From the NCBI GenBank assembly GCA_038049695.1, contig CP142461.1, positions 28,775,001 through 28,839,000 of the forward strand: 64,000 nucleotides of DNA. Direction: 5' to 3'. The position numbers and the translations under genes are program-made. Source of the stretch: Cinnamomum chago. Taxonomy: Eukaryota; Streptophyta; Magnoliopsida; Laurales; Lauraceae. Below the pieces are notes generated by a model. The model was not told the DNA's origin, ran no database searches, and saw only the letters and a program-made list of their open reading frames with translations. Of this stretch, positions 45,862 through 57,612 are shown one piece after another; positions within the stretch are counted from its first letter, which is position 1, and every line of letters begins with the position of its first letter.

Positions 45862-47119
45862 CATAGAAGCCCTCTCTCTCCTTTTATCAGGTATGAGCTC
45901 CTTTTTTTCTTCTCATTTTTCTTTCTTTTCTCTTCCATTTGTGAATCAGTCAACATTATTTGTTTGAACAAAATCGTTGAATGTTAGAACTGAATAAGAC
46001 ATACCATCCATGAATAAGAATGCTGCAAGTTTTGCTGAAATAATTTATAAAAATATAGAACCTATACAGTATACGTGATGGGGCAAGAACTGTTTCACAT
46101 TTAATTATCTCAAAGAGAGATTGATGAGGCTATCTAGAACCTGGCTTTTGCAGGGTTGTCCGTGGAGGATTGCTTGACAAGAGATGAACTTGTTTGGATG
46201 TTTTAGTTCGTATGCTTGATGGAATGATTGCATAGGAGTCGAGTTGGGTTGGGTGGTTTGGGTTGTTGGAGTGAGGTCATCGGAGTTCTTCAATGGAAAG
46301 GCGAATTGCAATGTTTCAAGGCCGGCCAAGATTAATACATATAAAAAGTTGGTTTAGATGATTGAGATTTCTGTTTTTAATGCAAAAATTGATAAGAAAT
46401 TAAAGGACTGAAAACCCATAACTAGCATTGCGTTTACGCTCTCTCGTTTACTGTTGTTTTGTAGGAAAAAAAAAAAAAAAAAAACAAAGGATGTGGATGT
46501 GTCCATTTTGGGCATTTGATGCAACCTCAGTTTCATGTGTTTTTTTTCTCATTCTTAATTTTGACTTAATTGTCTCTAATATACCTACAGCTGTGGTTCA
46601 GTTGAGAGATATAAGGTAGTGAAAACCCTAGATCCCTGCTTGTTATTTGGATCAAGCCAGAGATTTTCAGTTGCACTAGGGGCTACTGAATTGAAAGATC
46701 TTGCCATTGAAGTGTCAACTGAAATCCCCCTCACCGCATCGAAGATGTTGCGGAGGGGTAGGCCAACGTACGAACAAGTTGCCCAATGCGACCGTGACAT
46801 CAGTATACAAAAAATAGAATGGAAAATTTGGAGAAATAGGTACAAAATATAACCCCATAGAAAGATTAGTGCAGCTCACAATGTGAATGGAATACTTTAG
46901 TGTTTTTAGAGGAGCAGCTTCCTCAATGAGGAAGTCCGTTCAGGAAGTTTTTGCATGATTTCCATTATTAGTGAAGTTGCTTTTAGCCTATGAAGATCTG
47001 ATTTTCGATGAGTACCATTGCAATGACAGTAGTGGCAAGATCGTTTGGAATGATTTGGAGAAGTGGTGATCATGTTCAGCTTACAAGGAGATGATGAAAT
47101 TAGAATTTATGATGAAAGA
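45862..47119. other. Transposon-derived DNA, no gene seen
   Basis: CT-rich, UTR-like sequence with a good donor (ATCAG/GTATGAG) near 45,888, an A-run at about 46,467-46,486, and an open frame at 46,619-46,852 (RFSVALGATELKDLAIEVST) that I do not recognise. It probably belongs to the Harbinger-like element that follows. Confidence 0.4.
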
Positions 47120-47612
47120 TATAAAGAAGAATTTTATCTCGTCAATGTAGGGTATGCAAATACTCCAAGTTACATTGCACCATTTCGGAGTACGATATCA
47201 CCTGAAAGAGTTTGCATGTGGAAATAGAGGCCTTCTCAATGCTAAAGAACTTTTTAACATTCGACATTCATCATTACGGAGTGCAATTGAGAGGATTTTT
47301 GGTGTAGTTAAAGGATGATTTTTTATTTTAAAGAATGCATCACATCACTCTAATGACAATACGACAAAAATTGTCATTGCATATTGCGTTTTACATAATT
47401 TTATTCTAATCGAAACGGGTGTTGAAGATTGGATATACAAGGAATATGACCACCAACCTGCGAATGAAGTTGTTCAAGATGATGATTTTAGTTCAGAAGC
47501 TGATTATCAGAGTGTCAAACAATGATGACTGATGGGAAATGAAATACGAAGACAAATTGCAGATTCAATGTGGGAAGATATTTGCCATCATATTAAGAAT
47601 CTTCGAGAATAA
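47120..47612 (+). pseudogene. PIF/Harbinger transposase pseudogene (HARBI1/ALP1-like DDE nuclease), C-terminal part
   Basis: Frame-shifting segments match plant Harbinger transposases: FYLVNVGYANTPSYIAPFRS; then, one frame over, RYHLKEFACGNRGLLNAKEL, FNIRHSSLRSAIERIFGVVK (with the conserved late R..IER.FG) and IVIAYCVLHNFILIETGVED; finally, after stops, RRQIADSMWEDICHHIKNLR. Stops occur after VVKG and SVKQ. The N-terminal half and the first catalytic Asp are missing. Not functional. Confidence 0.85.
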
Positions 47613-48050
47613 TTGTAACTTAAGTATTGGTGATTTTATATTGAGCAAACTAAATAATGTTTATAAACTTTCATTTCAAATTATTCATTCATTTTATTTT
47701 TATCATTTTTTAAATATTTATGACTAACCAAACACATAAACTTAGAATATATATCTTAAAAGATCCTACAATAAAATCTGTAAAAACTACCAAACAACAA
47801 AAGTAACAAAGTATTATAATATACCAATATTGTACTACATGCAAAAAGAATTTGTCAATATTTAAATCTACATATATTTTATTCTGCTTTTACCCAAACA
47901 CCCCTTTATCAAAGAAGATAAATCAAAACTGTAGAGAATGTGTCCAAATTCAATATATCTGTAAGATAACCAGAGTTAAAAGGAACCCAAAGGAAGTACA
48001 CGAGAGGTATCATTCCTCCCTTGGACGTCCTCTCCCCTTTTCCTTTATTC

Positions 48051-48232
48051 TTTTTTTTTTTTTTTTTTTGATAACATGGGAACCCGCCGACCCTCCTTTG
48101 AGAGATCATTGGTAAACCCACGGATACATAGAACTACCCACAAGCCCTATGTATCGGGTAAGGCCTTAAGGATTCGAAGGCAGGACCTCCAGGTTAAAAA
48201 TGGACTTCCTAACCATACGAACATTTTAAGTG
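48051..48232 (-). mobile_element. tRNA-derived SINE-like element with A-tail
   Basis: On the minus strand a region with an A-box-like TGGTTAGGAAGTCC and a B-box-like CCTTCGAATCCT about 38 bases later is followed by a body and then a run of about 19 A (T-run at 48,051-48,069 on the plus strand). This is the layout of a plant tRNA-related SINE. Target duplications were not found. Confidence 0.55.
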
Positions 48233-49020
48233 TGGGTAACATTAGTTTTTATTCTTCCATTCTTCTTTTCTCCATTAGTTTTTATTTTTATTTTGGTAGC
48301 CTTGGGCCATATCCCAGGACTTATTTTGAAGGAGAAGTATTGCGAAAGAGAAGTTGTAAAGATATAAATTCTAATGACAAATCAAATACTTTTCTTCGCA
48401 ATGGAGGGCTAAATCCATTGACTAAAAGCTATGGATGAAGATAAGCAATCACCACTTTATTTATTTAGTAGTTCTATTTTGTGTTTTATGTTTATGTGAT
48501 TAATGATTAATAGGCATGTCTTCGTCCCTAAGCAAACTTCCATTATTAATTTTTGAAAATAAAAATTGATTTTTGACTATCCATGCTTAGGACTTAGATC
48601 TTTTTTATGGTTTATGCTTACTTTTGATGGATAGTGCTTGGATTATTTTTATTCTTTTATGAGGTGAAGGAAGTCTTGTATTTTGGATTTTATAATTAAA
48701 AAGAATTTTTGAAGTTAGATTTTCAAAGTAAAAAATATTGATTTGTCTTTGGGGTGGAGTAAAAATTGGAACAAGTTAGAGTTACTTGATAAAGTAATTG
48801 GTGGATGCTTATTGGATTCATATTCTCTAATCACTTTCATTAATTGGTAAATCTTATCATTCTAAAGGGGTTGCTTGCTTTTATTTTTAATTTTTCTTAA
48901 TTTTTAGTTAATTAGTTTTCTTAATCTAAAAGTTTCTTTAATTAGCTCCATGTGGGTTTGACATTTTCTGTCCACTGTCTCATATAGGCAGCCGTGCACT
49001 TTCGGTAAATTAGTATCTTA
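48233..49020. other. Right end of the 19.2-kb insertion
   Basis: AT-rich, no gene. The last 75 bases (TCCATGTGGGTTTGACATTT, GTGCACTTTCGGT) resemble Gypsy untranslated leader sequence. Confidence 0.4.
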
Positions 49021-49025
49021 AATAT

Positions 49026-49154
49026 GACATCAAAGATCAACGAATAAATGACGGTTTAGTCACATATATTGAAAATGATGTGTTTGCTAGTGTTGATAAT
49101 GAAGCTATTATGCAACGATTTCAATACATGAAAACACATCAAGGGCAACTATAG
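49026..49154 (+). pseudogene. hAT transposase pseudogene, C-terminal end
   Basis: Reads DIKDQRINDGLVTYIENDVF and then NEAIMQRFQYMKTHQGQL to a stop, the usual C-terminus of the TTF-type hAT proteins. Joined to the frame ending at 29,771 it continues in phase, so this is the missing tail of the same pseudogene. Confidence 0.88.
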
Positions 49155-49426
49155 GAGTTTATGTATTTAGATTTTCTTTTTGGATTAAAAACTATAAGCA
49201 ACAATGTATTAAAATTTCTATTTATTTTTGTTTGAGAATTCAATGTTATCTTTGTCGGATTATCGAAAATAGATTATTTGATAATTTTATATTATATTTG
49301 TCGAATTATCAAAAGTAGATGATAGATGTTGATAAAGGGGAAAACAAATTTATTTGATTTACAGAATATAAGTCTTTTGTTGGCCGCACTAACTCGAATT
49401 CCTAGAGCTGCCACTTGCTCACTCTT

Positions 49427-51500
49427 TCCACCCTCAGTGAGATCCACTAAGAGGATCTAGGTCTCATAGACGGTGACATATGAATTCTATAAATGTGGGG
49501 GCCTACCCACTGTTGGTGATCATTTTCATTGACTACGATGTCTCCCAATATAGACGGATTTGCTAAAAAGCCTCTGATTGATAGATTTTAACATTCTGAT
49601 TGACACAACTTGAAGAGAATTAAAATATGAGTATACACAATCTAGATATTGGGCAAGATGTCCACTCATTTCAAACATATGGACCACCAATATATGGATC
49701 CACATCCATTCATCGTAAGTTCCTCTCCATCCCTGATTTTAATGGATAACAATGGATTGGTTTTGGTTTGTGGTAAACCTGTTGCTTCTCTGTCTCGCAG
49801 CTCTCCCTCCTCATCCCACCACTGGTTGGGATCTGTAATGCCAAACGGCCCAAATCCATATGGTGATGGATATATAGGCTTGGTCAAGTAGGGTTTGGTA
49901 TGCGGTTTTACTGTAATCTCATGATTCAATATGAATAATAGAAAAGATTTCAAGTAAGGCCTTAAATTCTTGCCTTATTTCAGAAAAAAAAAATGATATA
50001 AGTTTTAAAACTTTTCAAATTAGTCTCTAAGTTTTTTATGAAATTTTCAATTAAAGACGTCCGTCCATTGAAAGCTATTTTTCGGCAATTTTCTCCCTCA
50101 ATTTTATTTAAAAATATTCAAATTGTCCTCTATTGAAATAAAACTCTCATTTACTTCCTCTATATTTTCCTTATTTCATTCATCAGCATTCTCAAGTTGA
50201 TCAAAGACAACCAATATCCCCATGGCGATCAGATGCATGTAGCGACTGTCATGCCTTTTTCATGGCTTTAAATGAATGGTAGTTTGGATATTTTAAAAAA
50301 TTGAGGAAAAAAGTCAATAAAAAATACCTTTAAAATGCCTGTGTGTCCTTAATTGAAAATTTATTAAAGAAATTAGGAACTAATTTGAAAAGTTTTAAAA
50401 TTTATGTCTTTTTTCTGAAATAAGACAAAAACTTAAATACTGATATGAAGTTTTTCTTAAATAATAATCAATTTAAGAGCATATTCTCATAAATAACATA
50501 TACTAATAAATATATAAACAGATCATAAACGTTGTCGAGTGAGTGAGGGGCAGCCAAAAAGCAAATCCACCTTAAACCTAACTTGCCTAGACAATAGACA
50601 TATATAAACTCCTACCCACGTTAAACGTGTCAAATCCACTGCCAAACTCCTGTCTAAAAGGAGGATGGTGGGCCCTAGGGGTGTAATTCGGACAAGTTGG
50701 GTCAGGTATTAGCCTAGCCCATGCCGTCGTGATTTATATGTGGGTAAGCTCGAGAGCATAGAAACGGGTTCCTTTTGTGTGAGGTTTATCTATGGCTTGC
50801 TTAAAAAGTAGAAATTTAAGCTCTTTTTTAGGATTCACTTGAATGCATGTCAATCGTAGAAAATAGTGTGACAATTTAAATATGATTTTGGACAAAAAAA
50901 TAATCTCATGCAAGTCATCACAAGTCACAACTATTGGTTTTGGGGTATTAATATCTTGTAGTTTCTAAAGTATAATTTTTTATGAAATTCATTTCAATTT
51001 CCAAATGGAGTCAAATTAAGGTGATTGTTAATTCACAAGAAATTAGTAAATGCGAAAGCGTGAGACTGATGATAGATAAGTGAATCTCATTCAGTGCTAA
51101 AATTGTTACCTCTGATGCATGCTACTGGTGAAACCTTTCCGCAAAAGAAAGAACATCTCGAATTTTGGTGGTTAAGCTTGCTTGAGGTGAATGCTAGGGC
51201 TTTAAAATTTAAGCCCAAGCCCAAATCCCAAGCCAACAAGCTGAGCTGAAATGCATTTTATTAGGCCCATACAAATGGGCTTGACCCAACCCAAGTTGAC
51301 CCTTTGCTCACCTAACACATTGCCCATTTTTGGAAGGGAGGAAAGATGGGTGCCTTCTTTGTGTTCTTGTGCAAGGAAAGAGTGAAATCCTCATGAGGTA
51401 TATATTGCTAAGACCATGTGTGGATTCAGAGTTTCAGGCCCCTCTAGATTGGGGGCAGATAAAATTTATTGAAATAATTGAATGGGAAAAGCTTAGCTTT
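49427..51500. other. Intergenic DNA upstream of the kinase gene
   Basis: No gene. It holds a foldback element (49,960-50,439) and GCCCAAGCCCAAA-type repeats at about 51,205-51,300. No coding similarity was seen. Confidence 0.5.
49960..50439. mobile_element. Miniature inverted-repeat element, about 480 bp
   Basis: Terminal inverted repeats of about 110 bp: TTGCCTTATTTCAGAAAAAA and AAGTTTTAAAACTTTTCAAA on the left pair with AAAAGTTTTAAAATTTATG and TTTTTTCTGAAATAAGAC on the right. Divergence between arms is moderate. No ORF. Long arms suggest a MULE-like or foldback MITE, but no clear target duplication was found. Confidence 0.65.
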
Positions 51501-51649
51501 AACTTTGACCCCTCTCTCTCTCTTATTATTATTATTATTATTTTCCTCTTTTCCTCTGTCTGTACACATCTCTTCTCCAAGACACTACTGCTCCTCTATC
51601 TCTCTCACAGACAAAGCAAACCCTAAAAAGTTCTGATCTTTGAAGGCAG
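51500..51649 (+). promoter_or_regulatory. Probable 5'UTR exon of the kinase gene
   Basis: A CT-rich leader (CCTCTCTCTCTC, TCTTCTCCAAGACACTACTG) is followed by ACAAAGCAAACCC and a good donor (GAAGGCAG/GTATCC) at 51,650. A T-rich stretch runs to an acceptor (GCAATTGCAG) at 53,011, giving a 1.36-kb 5'UTR intron, common in this kinase family. The transcription start cannot be placed from sequence alone. Confidence 0.45.
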
Positions 51650-53120
51650 GTATCCTTTTGAGCTTCTTTTAACTGTTGATTTTGGGGGGTTTTCTTCCTT
51701 TTTTTTTCTGTTTCCTGCGTCTGGGTCCTGGTGGATGGGAGTGTTTTGATCTGTGGTGTTTCCTTTTGGATTGGTTGGATCTGGCTGGGTTCTTGATCTG
51801 TATGTTCTTGCTCTTATACATGGGTTTTGGGTCTTTTTCCTATTTGTATTGTTAATCTTCTTGAAATTGTTCAGAGACTGAGGAAAATAGCTTCTGATCA
51901 ATGCCTTGTTGATTGCATTTATCATTTTTTTAATGGATGGGGCCTTGTTTTTTAGCAATAATCTGGTCTCTTTAGTGGCAAGATTATGTTTTGATTCTTG
52001 AATCAAATTTATTTTTCCTTGTCGGAAGCTTCTGGTTTTATTTTTTTTTCTGGGCGGATGTTGATTTATGCCAATCGTCTATGTGGAAAGATAGCGTTTT
52101 GATCATATGGATGTGATCCTATTGTTGCAAAAGTCTGATTTTTCCTAGTGGGTTTGGGTTTTCTTCCCTGTTTGTTGCGGGAAGATGGGAATTTGATCTC
52201 AATGAGTGTGATTTTCAGCTGCTGTTCTTCTTTTGCTGTAAAAATCTGTTTTTTTTTTTATTAGGTGGGTTTTGGTTAGTGTGTTAATTTTTTTATATAG
52301 GAAAGTTACATCTTGATATTGATGGATACAAGTATCCTTTATCAATCCTTCTCTTGGCCTAAAGTCTTGGTTTTTCTAGTTAGATTTTGGGTTTTTGTAT
52401 CTGCCTTTGCGGTTATTGTAGAAGGATTGGACGTTGATCTGGATTGGTATGACTTTATGTTCTTAAATCCTTCTGTTGTTGCAAGTTTAGCTCAGGGAGT
52501 AATGGAAATAGCAATGGATCATGGCCATGGGCTTCATCTGTTTCTTGAATTTTTTTGTAGGACCTTTTTATTCCTTGGCAGATTAATTTTTCATCACTTT
52601 ATGTTGCTGAAGGAGTGAATTATGATCTGTATGGTAGTCTTTTTGTTTTTGTTCTTCTTATCCAATCAATGGGCAGTTTGGATCTTGATTTCTATGGTAA
52701 CTTGTGTTTTATGCAGAGAATCTTCCTTCTTCTTTTTTTTTTTTGTTATTTCTCCTGTTCTTTGGTCGTATTTTCTTTGAATGTTGTTATTTTGCTCTTG
52801 GTATGTGATTCCAATATTTGGTTGTTTTACAGGTAAAACTGCTTCGCTCTCTAATCTTCTCATTTCCCATCTTTTCTGGCATATATTCCTATTTGTGTCA
52901 TTCAAAAAATGGTACTGTGAAGATTTCATCGCAGTGGTTTTTTGGACAAAAAATGATATGCCTTTATGGTACTTTTCTTTTTGGTGATGGTGTTTATTTA
53001 TGCAATTGCAGAAATTGGCTACAAGTCTGACATAGAAATATTGTTAATGGAAAAGCATACCTGGTTGCTGAGTAATGGGTTTACATAGATCTATCCTATA
53101 AGTCTGACTTCTGTTAATTA

Positions 53121-54094
53121 ATGGCTTCGAAGTCTAGTTCTAGGGCTTGTTCAGATCACCAACAAAAAAATTCCATTGCTGAAACAGTAGAGCCAAACTC
53201 TCACAGACCTTCACCCTTGCAGATTTCGAAGCCCACCAATTCCACATCTCTTAGACTGAGAAAATTGCCAAAATCCCCATTTCCAGCTGTGCCTAGGCAG
53301 ATAACAAGAGAGACTTCAGATTACCAGTCACCTGAAAAGGCTATTGCAAAAACTGCATATTGTTCGGATCCTAGTAATCTGAATTGCTCATCAGGAGATA
53401 ATAAAAAGCCATTCCAGGAAGCGGATGGTGTAGAACAGCATCAAATAAATGATGTCTCAAAACCTTCTGAAGGTGGTGACAACCATGAGAAGAAAACATC
53501 TGAACACAACACTCTAAAGGATAGCTCTGCATCTGCTAAAATAAATGATGTGACTAGCAGTCTTGCTAAGACCAGTGGAAGTGCAAAAATCAGCGACCGA
53601 GCAGATCTTGTCGAAAGTGGAAAGAGCAGCATATGCCGTGGTAGTACAAGCAGTGATGTCAGCGATGAGAGCACATGTAGTAGCATAAGCAGCAGTATCA
53701 ACAAGCCCCACAAGGCGAACGACTCAAGATGGGAAGCTATCCAAGCAGTCAGGGCAAGAGATGGGGCCCTGGGACTGAGCCATTTCAGGCTCCTGAAGAA
53801 ACTGGGCTGTGGAGATATTGGGAGCGTGTATCTGTCAGAGCTAAGTGGGACCAAGAGTTATTTTGCTATGAAGGTTATGGACAAAGGGTTGCTGGCTAGT
53901 CGTAAGAAGCTGCTTAGAGCTCAGACAGAAAGAGAGATATTACAATCTTTGGACCATCCGTTTCTTCCAACGCTGTATACACACTTTGAGACAGAAAAGT
54001 TCTCATGTTTGGTGATGGAGTTCTGCCCAGGAGGGGACCTGCACACCCTTAGGCAGAGGCAGCCAGGGAAGCATTTTACTGAACAAGCGGTGAA
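53121..54094 (+). CDS. D6PKL: D6 PROTEIN KINASE-like Ser/Thr kinase (AGCVIII), exon 1
   Basis: First coding exon of a 616-residue kinase (spliced to 59,894-60,770). AGCVIII kinases of the D6PK/PVPK-1 group are plasma-membrane-associated Ser/Thr kinases that phosphorylate PIN auxin exporters; the role here is inferred from family. Residues 1-220 are a Ser-rich, low-complexity tail ([16 protein letters not shown]). The kinase domain starts about residue 222: [20 protein letters not shown] is the Gly-rich loop, Lys251 in FAMKVMDK the ATP-binding lysine, and [19 protein letters not shown] the hinge side. The start was chosen because MASKSS.. is typical of the group and the next Met would cut the tail. 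The donor AA/GTATGC at 54,095 is in phase 2 after EQAV, a usual intron site in this family. Length fits the family (about 500-610). Confidence 0.92.
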
Positions 54095-54567
54095 GTATGC
54101 TCTTGTATCTTTTTTCATCTATTATCTGGTTTCAGAACTTGACATTATGTCTTCCATGGATTTGCACTTTACAAGGGATTATATGCAATACTTAATTGAA
54201 AGATATTGACCTTTATAGAGTGGACAATGCCCAACGTCTTCCCTATCAGATGATTTTAGGTGTCCAATGAAACTGGCCAATAGTACCAAATGTTCAACGT
54301 TTAATGGTAACTGCGTATTTAGAACCATCCAATGGTGGAGGTTTTGGTGCATAGCATATCTTGCAGTCCACTGTGTTAATGATTTGGATGACCATAATGT
54401 GGTTGCACATATACAGTTTGTTGAGTTAATTAATTGCTTGGTCATGCATTGGTAAAAGAAAAAAGGAAAATACACTGGTAGCGTTCTCTTTGAGTACATG
54501 TGCTGGTTTGTTGTCTTGTTTAGCAGTCTGTAAAGATCTGCTTAAGAGATCTATCAGGATGTCCTCT

Positions 54568-54571
54568 CTCG

Positions 54572-54611
<40 letters not shown>
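54568..54611. repeat. (TC)n-(TA)n microsatellite
   Basis: CTCTCTCTCTCTC followed by about 15 TA units, inside the kinase intron. Confidence 0.9.
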
Positions 54612-54618
<7 letters not shown>

Positions 54619-56218
54619 AATTTTCTTCATTACCAAGGCTGCTATTATTGTGATGCTTTTCTATCTTTCTGAGATATTTGATGCACAGATGCAGCAATCT
54701 GGTTCATTTTTACTGTTCATTTTCTTCAAGAGATGATGTTGATGCTTGGCTATTTTTTGTATGTTGAAGTCATTGACACTTATTATATCACCGTGCAAGA
54801 TGAAAAAATGTGTTAGTTTTGTCTTACTCATCACATTGATATGATATTTAATTGAAGAATATGTTGATTTTCATGCCCTCTCTTCATAGTAACTTTTGGG
54901 TGCTGATCATTTATGATTTGAGAAGAGAAGCATTTAAGCATGCAATTGGATGGTGGGTTCTGCTGATGATTTGATTTGTTCTGTACTGAAGGAATGTATT
55001 AAATGGGCATTATTTTTGCATCTTACCTATATTACATTTTGTGACTTTTGCTTGGTATAGACTCGTGACCTTTTAGCCACTCCTCAGGACCTGGGGTCTA
55101 TGATATTGGACCTTTTTCAAGCACATGTCAATATACGTCTTTTCTTGAAAGTTATATATATACAATGTGTGAGTACAATTGGATATACGGAGTTGAGTGC
55201 TGACAGCAAAGAAGCTATGAGATAAAAACTGCATTTAGCCTAGGTGCAAATGCTAAGATAGATGTGTAGGATACTATAAAGAATATGTACAGGTGGCTCC
55301 AACCAAAGAAAATATAAGCAACGTTTGTGATCATTTGGCCATGTGCCTAGAAGACTGGAAATACTCTGTATAACGACCGGAAGGGTTGCAACTTGCTAGC
55401 ACTATATACTAGGGGAAGGGAGAGACTGATAAAGGAATGGAAAAAAAGTTGTTGGAAACAACCTGCTCTGTTGTGGGATGACAAAGTACATTGCCCTAAA
55501 AAGGGAGAAGTCAGAAGGCAGGACCAGGAAAGTGGCCTCATGTTGATGGAATAAGGCTTTAATGGCGATGAAATCATTTATTTATTGGCCTAACAGATGT
55601 TCTCCAAGCCTCCGCATCAACCATTCTTCCTGTTTGACCAATTCACATATGGTCTTGAACAGAGTCATGGTCCAAATCGTAATTGCTTACTAACTAGGAT
55701 CAAACTATTTCATTATAATAATGTACAGTTCTATTAGCTTGAATCTTGATAATTTGAAGTTGATTTGGTGGATTTTTTTGGTTTAAATCAAACGGATACA
55801 ATTTAATTTGAAACACTCACAGACCCATTTGTATGATATATGAGTACCACCTCCAAATGCTTATTTTGATAAGATTCTATATAATTTCAAATTGCCCATA
55901 TATATGAGGTATTTCTTCTTCTTTTTTTCCTATAAAGAATAAACTACTCTAATTCAAGTACTCAACCAACAAACCACATGGGATAATCAAAGTTATATTG
56001 AACAAAGGAATCAAGTTCAGCTATAGAACACTGCAGCCTGAGCTGTGAATCGAGGGAAACAAAAGTGAGCTGAATGAATCTACTCAAACGAGTTGGGAAG
56101 CTACAAAAGGTGCAGAGTTGTGAGTCGTGATGTGTGAACTTTAATAGATATAATCGAACTACAGACCATGTAACCATGGCTCCAGTCTTCTTGTCTTATG
56201 AAGGTTTTTTCCTTTTAT

Positions 56219-56246
<28 letters not shown>
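56219..56246. repeat. (TC)n microsatellite
   Basis: About 14 uninterrupted TC units inside the kinase intron. Confidence 0.9.
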
Positions 56247-56252
<6 letters not shown>

Positions 56253-57239
56253 TTGTTGTTTGGGAAGAAGCTTCAAAATGTAAAGTTCAATGAAGTCATT
56301 GCCATGAAGAATTAAATTCATCACCAGTGATACCCAAAATCATTCGAGAGAAGTATGTAATTGTGTGAATTAGATGGGGAACATCCCAATAAATGAGAGG
56401 ATGGGGTTCCAAGCTTTATAGTTCCTTATTACAGTTAAACATCTAAGATAGACTTCAACTGATACAAACATGGAGTTAGGCGGTTAGGAAATGGGCCATA
56501 ACTTATTCATATCTTACCAGAATTGCACAATCATGGGCCCATCAGATGGGTGATTGAAAAAACCCATGTAACTGAGTTATTTCATGTCATTCAAACATCA
56601 TTTGACACATGAATTTCTCCCATCTTCGGAAAAACCCTGAATTTAGACTCTTAATACTCCAGGTGTGACATTAGGAAAAAAAAAAGAGAGAAACAAACTT
56701 CCTAATTTGCTCGTGTGCCAACTTGTAACTTAAGTGAGTAATTAAGTGTGCTCAAAGTTTTAGCACTTAGGTAATGTGAATGACCCCTCATTCTTTGTAG
56801 GTGGATTCTTCTTGCACCAGATCTTATCGGCCCAATATCCTAGCTGCATGATTGTTTGTTTTTTACTTTTTTTTTTTTTGAACTAATGGTTTGGGTATTC
56901 TTTCTTGCTTCAGTAATTATATAATCTAGTTTCTATTTCATGAGTATACAATTATGGATTTTCGATGCACAGTTATGGTAAATTGCACTGTGAATTGGGC
57001 AAGTAATTGAGGAATATTCATGCAAAAGTTTTAGTTAGAAGAAGCTTAACAATTGTGGAGTTTCCAGTTTCTTATGCCGTTGATGCAATGGGAGCTCCTT
57101 GGATAGTGCCTTTCTACATTTTAAATGTACTTGCAAAATTAGAAATGAAATCATAGCCATGTATTTTAAGGCTGAAGTTTGTGCCTCTACCTAATTTCTC
57201 CTTCTTAATTGGCGTTTGTGAATGTTAGATGTATCATTG

Positions 57240-57612
57240 ACAGAATCCAGCTGCGAATAAATCGTGACTCTGTGCATTATTAGATGGGTTTCTGGCCTTT
57301 CAAAGGCCCCTTTGAGGATGGCTGACATGATGGAGGAAGTGATGGATCTCGCTCATCTTCATGCATCTTTCCACCACATTAAGAGTGCAAATTCAAAGGT
57401 GGATCTTTTATCGAAGGAAGGAGTTTGGAGACAAAGTTTGATGATTGTTCATGTGGATATCTCTTCTTTCCTAGCTTAGTCTTTCCTTGTGTTTCATTTG
57501 CTTTGCTGCGAGCTCGTTTTCCCCCCTTTGCAGTATAATCTCATTATACTGCACTCTTTTTTCATTATTAATAAAATTACCATTCATTAAAAAATAGAAA
57601 ATAAAAAAAAGA
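57240..57612 (+). mobile_element. 5'-truncated LINE (L1-type) 3' end
   Basis: The frame 57,264-57,479 ends in an RNase H-like tail: LRMADMMEEVMDLAHLHASF, HHIKSANSKVDLLSKEGVWR, which matches the F.HI.R.AN..AD.LAK.G pattern of plant L1 ORF2. A short 3'UTR with TTATTAATAAAATTACC and an A-rich tail (57,587-57,612) follow, as usual for plant LINEs. Same strand as the kinase. Only the last about 70 codons remain. Confidence 0.75.

Larger units (their letters stand above)
29772..49020. mobile_element. 19.2-kb insertion flanked by AATAT inside the hAT transposase
   Basis: AATAT is present at 29,767-29,771 and 49,021-49,025. Removing the insertion and one AATAT restores an uninterrupted hAT reading frame. 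The insertion starts TGAGTTCAAG and ends ..GTATCTTA, so a retroelement-like TG start is seen but not a CA end. Near the right end a stretch (48,950-49,020) resembles plant Gypsy leader sequence (GTGGGTTTGACATTTTCTG, GTGCACTTTCGGT). I could not find paired LTRs, so its class is unresolved. It contains the Tat-like element and other fragments. Confidence 0.55.
28947..49418 (+). mobile_element. Degenerate hAT element, split by a 19.2-kb insertion
   Basis: The left end reads CAAGGGCAGCTCTAC and the right end, on the minus strand, CAAGTGGCAGCTCTAGG. They match over the first 14 bases apart from one 1-bp gap, in the style of hAT ends. Between them are two halves of one hAT transposase (29,054-29,771 and 49,026-49,154). 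Without the insertion the element is about 1.2 kb, so it was already deleted relative to a full hAT gene. I see no clear 8-bp target duplication. Confidence 0.65.

Noticed and set aside
45862-46852. Host gene 5' exon (CT-rich leader with donor near 45,888; open frame 46,619-46,852)
   Set aside because: No recognisable protein, and the next coding sequence is a broken Harbinger transposase, so a transposon origin is more likely.
54095-54209. Kinase open frame continuing to 54,209 as a truncated protein
   Set aside because: After EQAVK the residues stop matching any kinase, and a good donor lies exactly at the conserved intron site with the matching continuation at 59,894.
55320-55580. RTE-type LINE remnant in the kinase intron
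   Set aside because: Only one short phrase (FGHVPRRLE) resembles RTE ORF ends; the rest is too degenerate to support a call.
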